From Krasilnikovozyma curviuscula (taxonomy: Eukaryota > Basidiomycota > Tremellomycetes > Cystofilobasidiales > Mrakiaceae): DNA of 64,000 bases. The translations under genes and the position numbers were made by a program. Shown piece after piece: positions 1-12,552 of this stretch (position 1 is its first letter; every line of letters begins with the position of its first letter). The notes beneath the pieces were generated by a model. The model saw only the letters and a list, made by a program, of their open reading frames with translations. It made no database searches and was not told the DNA's origin. Location: the NCBI GenBank assembly GCA_014825775.1, contig MVAQ01000108.1, positions 1-64,000 of the forward strand, given 5' to 3'.

Positions 1-287
1 TTTCGGGGGAGTGCAATTAGGGCACTTGATCATATTTATAGCGACTTGACGGGAAACAACTGAGCGCCAGTTGTTTTTCTTGCTTTGTTTTGATTTACTA
101 TAGTGTTCATTGAGTCGCGCCAGTAGCCCTGGCCGGTTCGTGAGGGTTTCCCCTCCCACAGGGAGGGGTTTTCATCCTCACACTTTAGTATATTTACGTT
201 GTACTTGCGCGCATACTTAGTCTTTAGCGATACTCTAGCGTTGTTTACTTTATTTGTGGGCGACTCCGGTCGTCACAGGATACATAA
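1..287. repeat. Direct repeat copy 1 (408-bp period), non-coding
   Basis: This stretch recurs at 409-695 with about 96% identity; I count roughly ten substitutions over the first 279 bases and no obvious indel. It has no plausible reading frame. Around 150-170 it carries an inverted repeat (CCCCTCCC, loop acag, GGGAGGGG) able to form a short hairpin. The left edge is the window edge, so the full unit may be longer. It could be a non-autonomous element, a solo LTR fragment or a subtelomere-like repeat; the sequence does not decide. Confidence 0.75.
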
Positions 288-408
288 TCTTAAAACCTAA
301 CCTAAGCTAAATGCTAACCGAGACACATTTGCGACCGAGCGAAACACATCCTATGCTCAATCAGGTCTCTCATTCACCTTGCTGGACTCGATGCCAAAAT
401 CGAATAAT

Positions 409-695
409 TTTCGGGGGAGTGCAATTAGGGCACTTGATCGTATTTATAGCGACTTGACGGGAAACAACTAAGCGCCAGGTGTTTTTCTTGCTTTGTTTTG
501 ATTTACTTTAGTGTTCATTGAGTCGCGCCAGTAGTCCTGGCCGGTTCGTGAGGGTTTCCCCTTCCACAGGGAGGGGTTTTCATCCTCATACTTTAGTATA
601 TTTACGTTGTACTTGCGCGCATACTTAGTCTTTAGCGATAATCTAGCGTTGTTTACTTTACTTGCGGGCGACTCCGGTCGTCACAGGGCATTATA
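409..695. repeat. Direct repeat copy 2
   Basis: Second copy of the element at 1-287, in the same orientation and offset by exactly 408 bases. One substitution (CCCCTTCC) weakens the hairpin seen in copy 1. The two copies are separated by about 120 bp of unrelated sequence that has no gene. Confidence 0.75.
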
Positions 696-772
696 TACTT
701 CTTAAAACCTAACCTAACCTCGACTCCGGTCTTCACATCATACACATACTCCTAAAACCCAACCCTCAACCT
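669..772. repeat. 52-bp tandem units ending in CCTAACC-like motifs
   Basis: A unit beginning CGACTCCGGTC and ending in an AAAACCTAACCTAACC-like tail occurs at 669-720 and is followed directly by a diverged copy at 721-772. Single related copies start at 261 and about 809. The CCTAACC tail looks telomere-like, but the array is only two units long and lies inside gene-bearing DNA, so it is not a telomere. From about 830 to 987 nothing else is visible. Confidence 0.55.
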
Positions 773-987
773 CAGTGATCACTCTATAAATACTCTTATA
801 CTCAGCCGTCGACTCCGTTCTTTACGTTTATACATCTATAAGTCTACCGGCCCGTATATGTACATGCCTTGTTCAAGGTTCAGCTCATAGGCTACCTTCA
901 AACCCTACAAAAAAGGTGCTCAAAATCTTAATATCGTGAACCAACAAAGAATAAATGAAAGAATGAAACGTGTCCTAGAGAAAATAG

Positions 988-3900
988 CTAACTAGAAGTC
1001 GATCGATGATGACTTATGGTAGCCGGCGCCTCATAAATTGTCTGTGCAACAGTCGTTGGTAATCCAGTATAAGAGACGGCCCTGAAGAGCAAAGGAGGTT
1101 GTAACGACGGCAGTGCAGCTTCGTATACCGTAGGCGGCTGGGACATTGGCGGCTGTGATGGTTCAGTGAGCTGGAACCCCGAATCTCCAAACAGACTTGT
1201 TGTAGATGGAGCGTATGATGTATCAAAATCGGGTGGGGCAGAGTACTCGAAGTACGAGTGTTGAGCCGGAGGGCTTCCGAACGGCGTGGTTGCGTAAGAA
1301 GGTTGAGACATGTGGTACGGTTGTACACCCCAGCTGCTGGACGTGCTCGTGCTCGTGCTCGTGCTCACCACAGGCGTAAGAATCTCCGAGTATATGCCGC
1401 TGTTGGTGGTAGTGGCTTCAGTAAACGACGAAACCGTTGCATCATAAGATGGATAGGCTGAGGTGTGGTAGAACTGGGTTTGTTGCGACTGAGACGCGCG
1501 TAGGGTGTCAGTTGATGGTGTGTCATCTGTGAAGGCTCCAAATGGGTCTCTCATAAGGTCTATGACTGAGAGACGACGGAATTCTGGGATAAGAGACACG
1601 GTCACCAGTTGGTCTCGGTCAACACGTTGCAACCACGCTTGTTCAATTAGCTGGACGCGCTCTTCGACCTTTGAGTGAGCGAATCTCATCTCACGGAAGG
1701 CTGAGATGAACGAGTTGATGTCTTCGTCTGTTCCATTGGTCTCTGCGAGAGTAACAGCGGCGAAAAATGTCGCAACTGTGGTAGAGAACGGTGGATGAAG
1801 TTAGTGACAGCCATGGTTAAGAAACTAAGCAAGAACTGACCTTGAATCATTGCAGAGTCAAACTGGAAGAAAGAAGAGCCAATTTGACTCCGAGCAATTT
1901 TGGAGACACCCTTGATCATCGACACGCTCTTATTGAGAACGCGAGGAATGAGGCGGTTTTGAAGGGTGGTGACCATGTCGGGAGTAGAAGTAGCCAGCTT
2001 GTCCAAAAGACCGGAGTAGATGATTTGATCTGAAATATGATGCACAGAAGACGTCAGTCTCTCAATTGGGCCAAAAAAGACAGTTGAAACTTACAAGCTT
2101 GGGAGATGATCAGCTGCCAGCCGTTGCAGTAATTTTCAACATCCTCAAGCATCATCATTCCAACAGGTCCAATCTCTCTTGTAGCATCCAAATCATTCCA
2201 ACTCTTATCCAAAATATCTAATGCACTCAGCAATACTTTTTCGTTGACAACACCTCTTGTGCGGCGGTTGTACAGTGCTTCATTCGCGAGACGGAGAGAC
2301 GAAGAGACATTAGAAACAGGTGCAGTGTAAGCCACAAAGTTGCGGTAGTATGGGCTGATGTTGGTTAGGGCTTGAGGGACTGGTGATTTCGGTGAAAAGA
2401 GGATAATATCTTCGCTGTCGCTATGAGGAAAAGATACCTCAGTCAGACATCAAACTATCGCTTCTTCAAGAATAAAGTTAAACTCACAATATTAGGCGTC
2501 TTCCGGTGAGGGCAGAATTGACGCTCTCGTGCGTGAAGCAGTACCAAAAGACCCTGGTCCTAACCAACAAATTCTCTCCTTCACTAATTGCAAACGGATT
2601 GACAGCACCGTTCCAATCAGGACTAAGCTCGGTCCCCTCAGCAAGAGCTAGTACCTGAGAGTAGACGCTCTCGTACATGCTCTGGATCTGCATTGGGCTG
2701 AGCACTTCACCGGCGAGCGGAAGGAGGAAGAGGACAACGCGGATGCCATCCCAGGTGGGCTTGCGCATGATCCCGAGGTTATCGATCTCAGCAAGGAGGA
2801 GTTCCACTGCATGATTAGCTGTTTCACCTGACGCTTGGCGTGTAGAGGCAGTTGGTGGGTGTTGGGGCTCGATACCCGTGTGGGTGACACCAAATGAGAG
2901 TGCCCAAGCGTAGAAGACTCGCGCTAGGCAGGTGCCCTGTGAAAAAAGGGGTAAAGGACGAGAAAATGTCATTAGACGTGATAAAAGAACGGTCAATGAT
3001 GGATTCAGGACGTACAATAGGTCCCAACTCGCCGTGGTTGAAGCGCGCTAAGAAATCTGCTGGATCGACGATAGGACCTGACGAAAAGAGAAGCAAAAAG
3101 AAAAAAAAGAGTCGTCAGTTCCAACGCCTTACCAAAACTCAAGGCAGAAAACTTACGTTGCAAGTGCAGCCTCCTATAAAATGGCGACTCTAAGAACTCA
3201 ACTGTGATGGGAGGGTGAGGCCACCACGCATCCTGTGTGGCAAACGCACCGGGAGATTGTATGTCACCACCATGGATGTGGTGGGTTTGTGGTAAATCGA
3301 TATATGAGACAGAATGTTGTCGGTGGACGCTAACGAGAGGCTTTTCGACGTCGTCAACGTCGGCGTTCAGTTCATTAAGGTGAGGGTCGATAAAAGAATG
3401 AAGCCGGTGTTCAGGTGTTGAACAGGAAAAAGACAATGTCTTTTTGAGTTCCTTCAGGAGCTTGCCTTTACGGAACTGCTTTACTTTGCGAACGGAGGAG
3501 AACTCGTCGCTATGTGAAAGGAAAACACCGTGTCAGCCACAACCCCGACAACCCCGAAGAGCAAAGAAGGAGTAGAACATAAAGTAGGAAACATACATGC
3601 AGTTCATTCCTCTATCTTCACAGTTCGAGCATGATACCAAGGACGAATCTTGGATCCCGTCGTCAGTGAGGCCTAAAAGCTTGTTCTTCTCGACGATTTC
3701 CTCGACGAGAGCTTGTCGTTCCCTGAGATTGCATTTCACTCTTCGAATCTAGAAAAAAAGCAAGTAGTCACAGAACAAAAATGAGTGAGTAAAATCAGCG
3801 AGTTTTTTATTTGATGCCGCACGCGGTCTCAGCCCAAAAAAAGAAGGAACGGAAAAGGAGTAGAAAACTGACTCTACAAGCTGAACAGGACGAGTTTTGC

Positions 3901-4031
3901 CTTCTGCCTGGCTCGTTGGTGGGTGTGGACTTAGGCTTTGTTTTTCTTTTGGGAGCCTTTGCTGAATAAGGAGGAGGAGAGAGGGAGGAGGAAGACGCGT
4001 TGCTGCTCGAGACCGAATATTGCTTAGGCAT
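988..4031 (-). CDS. Zn2Cys6 fungal transcription factor
   Basis: A nuclear DNA-binding activator of the fungal binuclear-zinc-cluster family. Eight exons (4031-3873, 3748-3597, 3509-3157, 3077-3016, 2936-2488, 2420-2095, 2029-1841, 1775-988) join in phase to 825 residues. The zinc cluster is C49-x2-C52-x6-C59, a long 33-residue loop, then C93-x2-C96-x6-C103; the CSACR exon is spliced straight to IRRVKC. A basic K/R-rich stretch precedes it. The middle (about residues 210-560) resembles the fungal-specific transcription factor domain (FYRRLHLQRPIVDPADFLAR, ARVFYAWALSFGV). The C-terminus is Ser/Thr/Tyr/Pro-rich and probably activating. The start was chosen at MPKQYSV; an in-frame Met lies 14 codons upstream. 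The long loop inside the cluster is unusual. The target genes are unknown; the neighbouring reductase on the same strand is a candidate. Confidence 0.9.
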
Positions 4032-5586
4032 GGCTGATAAGTGCGTCGGATTGTATCTTCTCAAGCTGTACAAGGTAAATGCTTTCAGCCCCAGGTACTA
4101 GTCAGATCAAACCTAGAGGAGTTAGAGGCGCACAGGGAGAGATTCAGCGACGGAAACAAGGTGAAGGTTGAGTTGAAGGGAGAGGAGAAAGAGGGCAGGG
4201 CTTGGGTGAAGTTCCAAGCCAGCCTTCGATCTGTTGGGGCGAGGTTAGAAAACGTGGATCCAATTATTCTGTGCAGATCTTTTTTTGTGACAAATAGGGG
4301 CGGACCGCGGGCTGCAGAGCTGGCAACCGATGAAGAAGACGGGAGCGCAGAGGGGAGAGCTTTTCCTGTCTTCAGATGGTTTCTGTGTCGAAGCAAGAAG
4401 TTACACAGGTAGAACCGCTGAGTATTGAATAGATGCCATGTCAGTCTGAATCCTTGCTGTTGCCCTTCTCTTCCGTGCCGACTTGTTAGATCGCTTCTTT
4501 TTATAATGTAAACCTTTAGTACCCTTCGATTCGATCGGAAGGAGCTTTTATTCTGTGAAGGAACTGTGCAGCAGTGAAAATCGGTGGAGATAAAAAGGCC
4601 CTGGCTGTCGCGCTAATGTCTCTCCCAATGAAGCGAGCAAAAGCCACCAAAACAAAAGGGTGCAAACAGGTCCCTCCCTGATCAACTAGAGGATATGATA
4701 AATATACCGTCGTAAAGAGTACTCGGGCCTATCCAAGGTGAGGACACAGACTGAGTGCAGCCGAAAAAGTAACGAAATCCGTCGCGAACTGATCGAATTG
4801 TTCTTATGCTCTTGTGCCGAACAACAGGAAAAGCGGGTGGGGTGGGAACCAGCTCCCTGCTCGCATTTATGTCTGTTCTTTCATTATTAATTTATAAACA
4901 TAGATAGCCGATTACTCTTCCGGAGGTTCGGTAGGAGTATTCACGAGAGGAATAGAAAATGATATTCACGTAGGAAAGAATAACGAAAGGCTAGTCGCCG
5001 CCCCTGATTACCCCAGCTTCGCAGCAGCGTAGCTTCGCGCAGAGGCTGCTGCGATCTGGGCAGCGCTTCGAAGGAAGGCATGTAAGGTTGCTGGACTCAG
5101 TGCACGATACCGTAAAAGTGTGGTATGAATGATGGTGGTGCCGATGTCGTCGTTAGAATTGCTGTACCAAGCTTTGGGAAACACGAGAATTGCGCAACCA
5201 GACCATCAAATTCTTGGTCGATGACTTCCAAGCATACAACACATTTTAAGCCGGAATACATCTCTATCGAATAAAGATATCATCAGCGGTGTTCTTTTCA
5301 GACTATGGACTATACACTATCATCGCAGGGCAGAAAGCGACGGAAACCTGGAAGGTATTGGAGAGGAGCACGATGCATCGCATTGGCTCAGAAGATATAA
5401 TGAACGATCATTTCCACGCAGCTGAGCTAGGAAAGCTACTCGGGGTTGACATGAATATCAAATAGAATTCAGAAAGTTGAAATGATGATGGAAGAATTGA
5501 TGGACAAATTTGGAACATTACACGTAAAAAGGCGTTAGAGGAGGAAGAGACAACTGGAAACTACCATTTTCAAGCTAGGAACCCAG
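4032..5586. other. Intergenic, no gene seen
   Basis: About 1.55 kb between the start of the zinc-cluster factor and the 3' end of the reductase gene. Short frames exist on both strands around 4041-4412 but show no family motif, no splice logic and no biased composition. This stretch must hold the promoter of the transcription factor. No repeat, tRNA or element was recognised. Confidence 0.5.
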
Positions 5587-8500
5587 CTATTGAGACGACG
5601 CATGACCATCAGTACAGAACTTGCGAAGCGCATTGGCAAACACCAGCGAGAACTTACTATTTCTCCAGGCACCAACCCACTTAGCAACTAGCGCATCATC
5701 AGCAACAGTTACCGACCTCAGTGCAGAACTAGCAGCTTGAGTCTTCCTCGTCGAGAGAGGATATCGCTTAGTGAAGGAAGTGTCGTCGACATCGTATTTT
5801 TCCTGGAAGAAACTTAAGAGCTGGATCAAGCAGAATATCAAAACCTATTAGCGGGGAAATAAAGATCAGAAGAGTAGTATAAAGCAACAGACCTTCTTGG
5901 TCGGGTTTTTGACTGGATCGTCATCACTTTCAGACAACAACTTGACCCACTGTCTTCTTGGAACCACATCGAACTTCACACCCGCCTTTTTGAAGCTGTT
6001 GAGGATATCGGACCACTTGAAGAGGTTTGGCTGGACGATGTGCCAGCACGGGGCGGTTGTGATATTGAGGGGTGGTGGCAGAGCGACGACTTCGAGGATC
6101 GTACGAGCAGCGTAGTCAGTGGGGAGCCAAGATGGTTTCTGAGTTGGAAAGAAAACTTCAGCAATAAATTAAGTACCCAGAGAAGAAAGAGCACTCACAT
6201 CGTCCAGGTCAGGAAGAGCGTGGAGAGTATCAGCCGTTTTGAAGAGTAGTGAGATTGCTTCAGTTTCATTCCAAACACCATTCACAGTATCTCCAACCAT
6301 CTGGCCAATTCTCAGGACACCCGCATTGACTTGGGTTGTAGTAGTTGCGATCTCACAGATCTTTTCAGTCACCCATTTACCTGCGTGATCCGAAAGGTAC
6401 TGTTAGTGAACAACATCGATAAAGCGCACAGTCATCTTACTTTTAGCATAGCCCATGTTTTGAGCAACTGATGTACTGGTCATGATTTCCTCTGGAACAT
6501 CTTTCGGTCCCGGCCAGGCGAATACTGAGGAGACAGAGGAAGCGAAGTAGAAGTCCGCGGGCAGAGTGGGAACCGAGAGAGCGAGTTCGATGAGGTTGTG
6601 AGTTCCTCTGATGTTGGCCTCGAACGAAGAAAGGTCGAGATTGAAGTTTACACTCCATGCATTCTTTATTAAAAATAAGAAAAAGAACATTCAGGAATGA
6701 AGGACAGTGCATGATGAGGAAAAACCAAAACCTCACATGGATTATCAAAGAAACGTGAGACGAAATTTTTTCATACTTAGTTTTATCTAACCCTAGATTA
6801 TCTTTTGAGAAATCAGATGCCAAACAAACGACTCTTCCACCCGTAAATGGAGAGAGTCGCCTTCTCTTGAGAGATTCCGTAACCCTCGCTGAGGCTTCAG
6901 AATCGTTTTGTGCTCGGCACAGGCAGTAGACGGTTTTTACTGATGGATCTTCAAGAAGTTGTGACAAAGTATATGCTCCGAGAGATCCGGTGGCACCAGA
7001 GAGGACGACAACACCTTTTGATGGTATGGTGCGGCGGGAGGTTGATGGAGCAGAAAACTTACTATATTTGCTGACAAGCTGAAAATGGGAAACTGGAGTA
7101 AAACAACCTGCTTGCGACAAATTTTTGAAATTAGGAGCTCACTTCTAACATTAAATCTTCCGAAGAACGGGTCTTCAACTTGGAAACATCACCACTTGTC
7201 AGCGCGACAAGATATTCTGCCATTCTATATTATTTGAGCGTGGTATGGATTTAGCATAAAACAGAGAGCGAGAAGAAATGCAAGACACTCACTTAGTAAT
7301 GGACGGCCTGTCAAAAACAAAGTTGATAGTAAGTTTGTTCCCCTTCAAGTCCAGCTCCCTCTGGACGGTGTTTCTGACTCGAGTAGACACCAATGAATCG
7401 AATCCACTGGAAGAGAACCATATAAGCAAGTGGGTGAATGAACAAACAACAAAGTTGCATTAATGACTCACTAATCAAACAAATCAGTACTGTAAGTGAG
7501 CTTGGAAGTATCACCATCAACGACACCCTGGATGACATTTGCTAAGTACGCCTCAATCTGCGCGACAGTCCTGACCAGAGTTTTCTTTGCTCCTTCGTCG
7601 CCATCTTCACCTTCCAGCCGCTTGTACACACTATCAATGACATTTTCATACTGTTTGTATACTCTCTTTCGGATGAAACTCCCCTTGTCAGCCTTGGGGA
7701 TCAGCGTGCCAAATGGGAGAAGAACAACAGTGTCGTTGCTGATGGCGGAATGTGATGGTGAGTTTTTATTTGAAGCATTGAAAGAGGGTTGGAGAAGTTT
7801 GAGGGCTTCTTCTCTTTCGGACGTTACTCCCTCAGCGAGGATAATAAGAGCCCCGATCTGCGATCTACCTGCGCCGAAGACGATGGCCTGCATCGACGAA
7901 AGAAGTTAGTTCTGCTAAATGCGAAAATTAGGAACGACAAAAGTACCTCGTCAACATAAGGACTACTCCTCAGTGTTCCTTCAATCTGAACTGGTGCGGT
8001 CTTCTCTCCGTTGAACAAGACAAGTGTATCATCCAATCTACCAACAATAGGACAATCTGCGATCAGCTTGAGCCCCCAACCATTTTACCGGTAACGAAAA
8101 ATTACCTCCCGATAAATTTGACAGCATTTGGGATTGTTGGGTGTTTGATGAAACAATCAGATGAAGCGTACGATCCGTCTGGGCGGTTGGAAAGAACTTT
8201 AGTAGGCCAGCCGTCGAGGATGACCATTTCGTATGTTCCGTCGACCTGAGGTTCAAACTTGATATAATCTTCAGCCATGGGATAACCGTATTTACCTCCC
8301 TAAAAGTTCAACGAATCAACATTAGACTTGTGTAAGGTAAGCAGCAGTAGTTGGGAGCAATTGACCAATCTGAACCAGTCCCACTCCTTATCACTCTCAA
8401 AATCACGCTTGGACGTCATAATTTGCCCCTATAGCATAGATTAATGATAAAATGAAAAAAATAGGAAAGAAGAAAGAGATGAGACAGCGGAGACAACCTG

Positions 8501-9902
8501 CGCAAAAGCTGCTTCACAAACCATCTCAGTTGAGCCTGAAAGCCGCCGAAAAGAGTCGTGAGAAAAACACAAAGCTATTCAAATAAGGCTCCTCACGAAC
8601 CTATGTGTCCAATGAGCGGGATTCCCTCAGCAACCAACCTGTCTCCAAGCTCTTTCGACATCGGGGATCCACCAAAGAGGGCCATTTTCAAAGTACGCAT
8701 CTTCCTGATTCCGACCGGGTCCTCTGCAAGAAGCTTATAAGCATATGGAACGCCAAATATAGCGTCAAACTCGACGCCGGGTGCGTTCCAGAGACCTAGG
8801 ATGTTGGCGGTTGTGAGAGGAAGGGTGGAGGCGCTGAAATGAAGGGATGGGTACTCAGTTTGTACTGCAATTGCTACAATAAGGAGAAAACTAACGGGAA
8901 GAGATAAAGAATCTTCTTCGAGCAAAAGGCTCGGTACATGCAAGAATGGCCGTGGTTGTGATACTGGAAGGGGGGAAATGCGCGGGAGTGAATTGATGAG
9001 CTTAGTGGACAAGTAAAGAGAATATCTCACCAGTGGAAGAGTAGTCAGACCCGTCATGTTCAAGTTGGAAGCAAAGTTCTTCATGGATTTAGTGTGGTTC
9101 AAGAATATGGGCTTTGGGAAACCAGTCGAACCGCTGGAGTGGACGATGAAGACCGGTAGATCCCTCTCCTCAGTCATTGTGAGGGGATAGTCCCAAGCTG
9201 GAACAGACTTTGTGGTTGAAGATGTGAAGATGACTGGGTCTGGGCAAGGGATGAGCGCTACCCCTGGATGGTCAGCCGCAAGGAGAGGAATGCTGGCTTT
9301 CGAGATGTCGGCGTACGTGTGGTGGTAGATGAGGTGAGTCGAACCAGTCATGGTAAGAAGATGAGCTAGAGCTGGTGCTGAGTTGTTTGGGCTTGTGAAA
9401 GAAGCAGTAGGTTGGTTTAGGCGAAAAGCTTCTCAGAGGAACGCAGTGAGAGAGAACTCTGCTCACGAAACAAACAGAATACAATAGCCCATTCTGATGA
9501 GGGCCATTTCATAGATGAGATAGTCGAACCCACTGGGCGCAAGGAACGCGACCTGATGCTTTGTCGTTGCGTCCCCTTTCTTTCTAATGGGCAGTAATCC
9601 TGCAGAGACGAGGTACGTTGCAAGGCGAGTACCAGCATCGTCAATTTGCTTAAATGTATACCTTGTGATGTTGAAATTCTGAGAAACGCAGCATCGTCAA
9701 GTGAAAAGGAAAAACAGAGAGTCAGACGCAGGGATCCAGATGGAAATATACGAAAGATTGGCTGGCAACTACCACTTACTTTGTCAGGAACACCCAGTAC
9801 CTCAAAGTCAGGGTCTTCTCGAGCTCGTGTTCTGATGAGCTCGTTCATGGAGACGATTTCGTCAACTGGGAGGGCGATAGGCATCCTAGGCAGCAGCTGC
9901 AT
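5587..9902 (-). CDS. NRPS-like adenylate-forming reductase (A-T-R)
   Basis: A three-domain enzyme of the Lys2/alpha-aminoadipate-reductase-like family. The A domain activates a carboxylic acid as AMP ester, the carrier holds it as thioester and the R domain releases it as aldehyde or alcohol with NADPH. The A domain has VHSSGSTGFPKP (A3), IGSTEM across an intron (A5) and GRLDDTLVLFNGEKTAP (A8-like, with the NGEK signature common in basidiomycete members). The carrier motif YGFDSL is restored by splicing GATTA|TGGATTC near 7455. The reductase shows GATGSLGAYTL (Rossmann), a catalytic YAKSK and a C-terminal extension. More than ten short introns interrupt it. The start could be MQLLPR (9902) or MPIALP (9884). 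The substrate cannot be read from the sequence. Its neighbours, a regulator, a GST and a glycosyltransferase, would suit a small metabolite cluster. Confidence 0.9.
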
Positions 9903-10389
9903 ATGCAGCGTAAGGAGTTGATCATTGAGAAAGCATATTCATCAGTCCTGTGCCCTCCAATGATTAATTGAAAGAGTGTAAGTACCTTTATACAAGTTTC
10001 AACAGAAGGTAGAAAAGTGCTGTTACGTAGGCGGAGTGGGGACGTAACCACGCAAAGAGGTCTTACGGCTCCCTGACTAAATAAGATAGATGAGAACGTT
10101 TCCCCACACGAGTTTGGCAAAGCCAGCCGATCCTAATCAGCGCAGCGGTAAAGTGGAGCGCAAGGCGATTCCAAGGTTCTCGCAGGAGAATGCTGGTGGC
10201 GGAGAACTACCGATCCGATCCTCCGGATTCATTACTCAACCAGAAAAGTCTGTCTTCAGGAAGCACCGTCGCTGATACGTGAGACATGGGTATATTGAAA
10301 AAAAGAAAGCACTTTCTCGTCAAAAAACGCTTTATAAAAATGATATACAGAAGGTCTATAGATACAGTGCAGACGGCAGCGTTGCTGTT
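9903..10389. other. Intergenic, no gene seen
   Basis: A 487-bp gap between the reductase start and the 3' end of the fucosyltransferase-like gene. It should contain the reductase promoter and the downstream gene's terminator. No coding frame, RNA gene or repeat was recognised. Confidence 0.5.
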
Positions 10390-12109
10390 TCAAGCATCAA
10401 CCTTATTCCAATCCTCAAACCACACCATCCAACTCAACGGCACGTCTAAACTCCTCACCCTCCCACTCTCTACCTTCTCTCGTCCTATCAATAGCGCTGT
10501 CAGCCGCCCAACGTTGCTGCTTGCGGTCCCTACCCAGCCATCACACTTCCTCATGACCTCTAGATCCCTCACAAACGCCTGAGTAGCTTCAATCTTTTCC
10601 CTCCACCCCAGATGATCAAACGTTGACTCGTCTCGCCCTGTATCGGACGCAGAGGCAAATGGTACAGGCAGCTGCGCAACCTCTCCCTCGAACCTTGTGT
10701 CTAATCTCCTCAGCTGCTCCGCCACGCCCGTCTGGTCAGACATGATCAGCAACAGCGGATCCAGCCCTAATCTCAGCTGCCTGTGTGACTGGAATCCGTT
10801 TTTCTGCTCGCGAAGGTGGTAGAGCATCTCGTTCGCGGCCGCCACGTACGCCTCCAAGTCGCCCTGTCGGAAACCAACACTGATGCTTCCTACAGCTTCC
10901 GTCTGGGCGCCCTGTTCATATCCTTTATCCCCGAGTCGAACATGCATACCTATGACAAGGCGGTCCATCATCCGGTACTTCCGCACCAGGGGGGGTACTT
11001 GGAGAGCAATGAACGGCGTCGGGCGCCAATACTCGTCGGCGAGGGCGGTCATAGCAAGGAAGGAGCGGTGGTATGCTGGAAGGAGGGTATAGGAGGCCGG
11101 GAGGATAGGGTAAGTGATGTTACTGCTGTTGCTATTGCCTGGTTCTAGCGAAGAGGTACCAGTCTGCTGAGGAAGAGCGACAGAGGTGTTCAGGCTGAGC
11201 AGATCGGGTCGTAGAGAGTTCCTATAGTATTCATCCACTGTTTTCGTGCTTCAAAGGAGAAATCAAAGTCAGTGGAAAGCACACAGATCAAAGCAAGAAA
11301 AAAAAAGAAAAAAAGAAAAAAGAAAAAAGAAAAAAGAAAAAAAGAGACTCACTTCCAACGGTAGGTCTTGAGGTGCTTGAAATCCTCAAAGTAGACATCC
11401 ACGTCCGGTCTTGGTCTCGTTTTCCAGTCCTGATCAGGGTAGCAAGATGGTGTGATCGGTAGAAGATACTAGTTCGTTTTTGTCAAGTCATCGAAAAAAA
11501 GAGGATAGGTGAAACGCCGTTTTGATTTCGGCTCCTCTTCGCAGCCTATAAAAAACTGAAAAGCAGACATACTTCGTTGATGTTGATGTATGTCCACTGG
11601 GAGTCTGACTCAAGAAACATCTCGTACCCATAAGAGATACCAAAGTGAGCAGCTCGGAGCTGTGTACGAGTGACATCGAAAGGTGACAGACGCAAGAGAC
11701 AGTGAAAAACGCTTAGCTAACTTGGTGGACAAATCTTGGCTATTTTTCTTTTCGTATGACAAGAGGTAAGTGGTACTCACGAAAAAGAGGAAGCTTGAAC
11801 CAAACCCTCCATCTCCTGTTGTGGGAAAACAGCGAGGTCAAAATGTTAGTGAGCTAGCGAAAGTAGACTCAGAAATAGTGTCGTAGACACACCAGCGAGA
11901 ATGTAAACAAGCGTCCGGTCACACCTTTGTACCTCAACTTCAACCTCAAACACTTCTTTTTCCTCCTGGTAGACATCCAGCTCCGAACCTTGGAACTGCA
12001 AGTTTCTTACGTAATACTGGCGGGACGACTCGAGGATCAGTAAGCCGATGAGGATGAGGACGAACCCCAGTGCTTTCTGGTGGCCTGCCAGAGCTTGAAC
12101 GGCTCTCAT
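10390..12109 (-). CDS. Alpha-1,6-fucosyltransferase-like type II membrane protein
   Basis: Predicted Golgi glycosyltransferase of the FUT8/NodZ-like (GT23) fold. Five exons (12109-11893, 11815-11781, 11659-11573, 11468-11353, 11248-10390) give 437 residues. A short cytosolic tail is followed by one membrane anchor (about residues 14-27, GFVLILIGLLIL). The luminal part has VIGMHVRLGDKG, matching the family's HxRRxDK nucleotide-sugar motif, and GWVGTASSNVGRL, matching the TFSSQVCRL-type motif. A frame-consistent acceptor (TTTGAAG|CACG) sets the last exon. The last intron is rich in A/AAAAAG on the plus strand. The gene at 16833-18559 is a close paralogue with matching intron positions. An in-frame upstream Met at 12244 is possible, but the paralogue supports 12109. 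GDP-fucose as donor is inferred from the family only. Confidence 0.8.
11295..11346. repeat. A/AAAAAG microsatellite in intron 4
   Basis: About 50 bp of irregular (AAAAAG)n on the plus strand. On the coding strand it is a polypyrimidine run that starts a few bases after the donor of the last intron of the fucosyltransferase-like gene. Confidence 0.8.
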
Positions 12110-12552
12110 TGAGAGCCTGCCCTTGCGTGCTGGTGTTCGCTCTGTCCTGTCGTTTAGGTGCGAATAGAAGGTCGTGGTTGAGGGTTGAAAGACGATTATC
12201 AAAAAATGATCTGCACTTTTATGTCGAAGCGGGGCGCCTGACAAGTAATCTTCGGTGCACAGCGTGTGTGACTTGGGCTTTAGAACCCCTTGATTGGGTT
12301 ACTAACTGTACCATGCAGCAAGGGCTATTTGAACTCCTTTATAATAGGTAGGGAAGTTAGTAGAGAAGAGAACTCAAAGCCGACTTGCAATGAAGCAAGA
12401 GTAGACCCGATTTTGAAATAAAACAACGACGTGCTACACTGCGATGCGTTCTTGTTATCGATACAGTGTTTTTTTTGTAACAATTTCCGTGAGAATTTAC
12501 AAGATTTCAAACTAGGGCCGACATCTTCTCAGTTGTTGCTGCTGCTTGAAAG

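Noticed and set aside
700..775. CCTAACCTAACC as a telomere
   Set aside because: Only two to three units and embedded within gene-bearing DNA; counted as the tail of the local repeat.
4041..4412. Plus-strand frame of 123 codons and its opposite-strand frame
   Set aside because: Overlaps the start and promoter of the zinc-cluster gene; no family resemblance.
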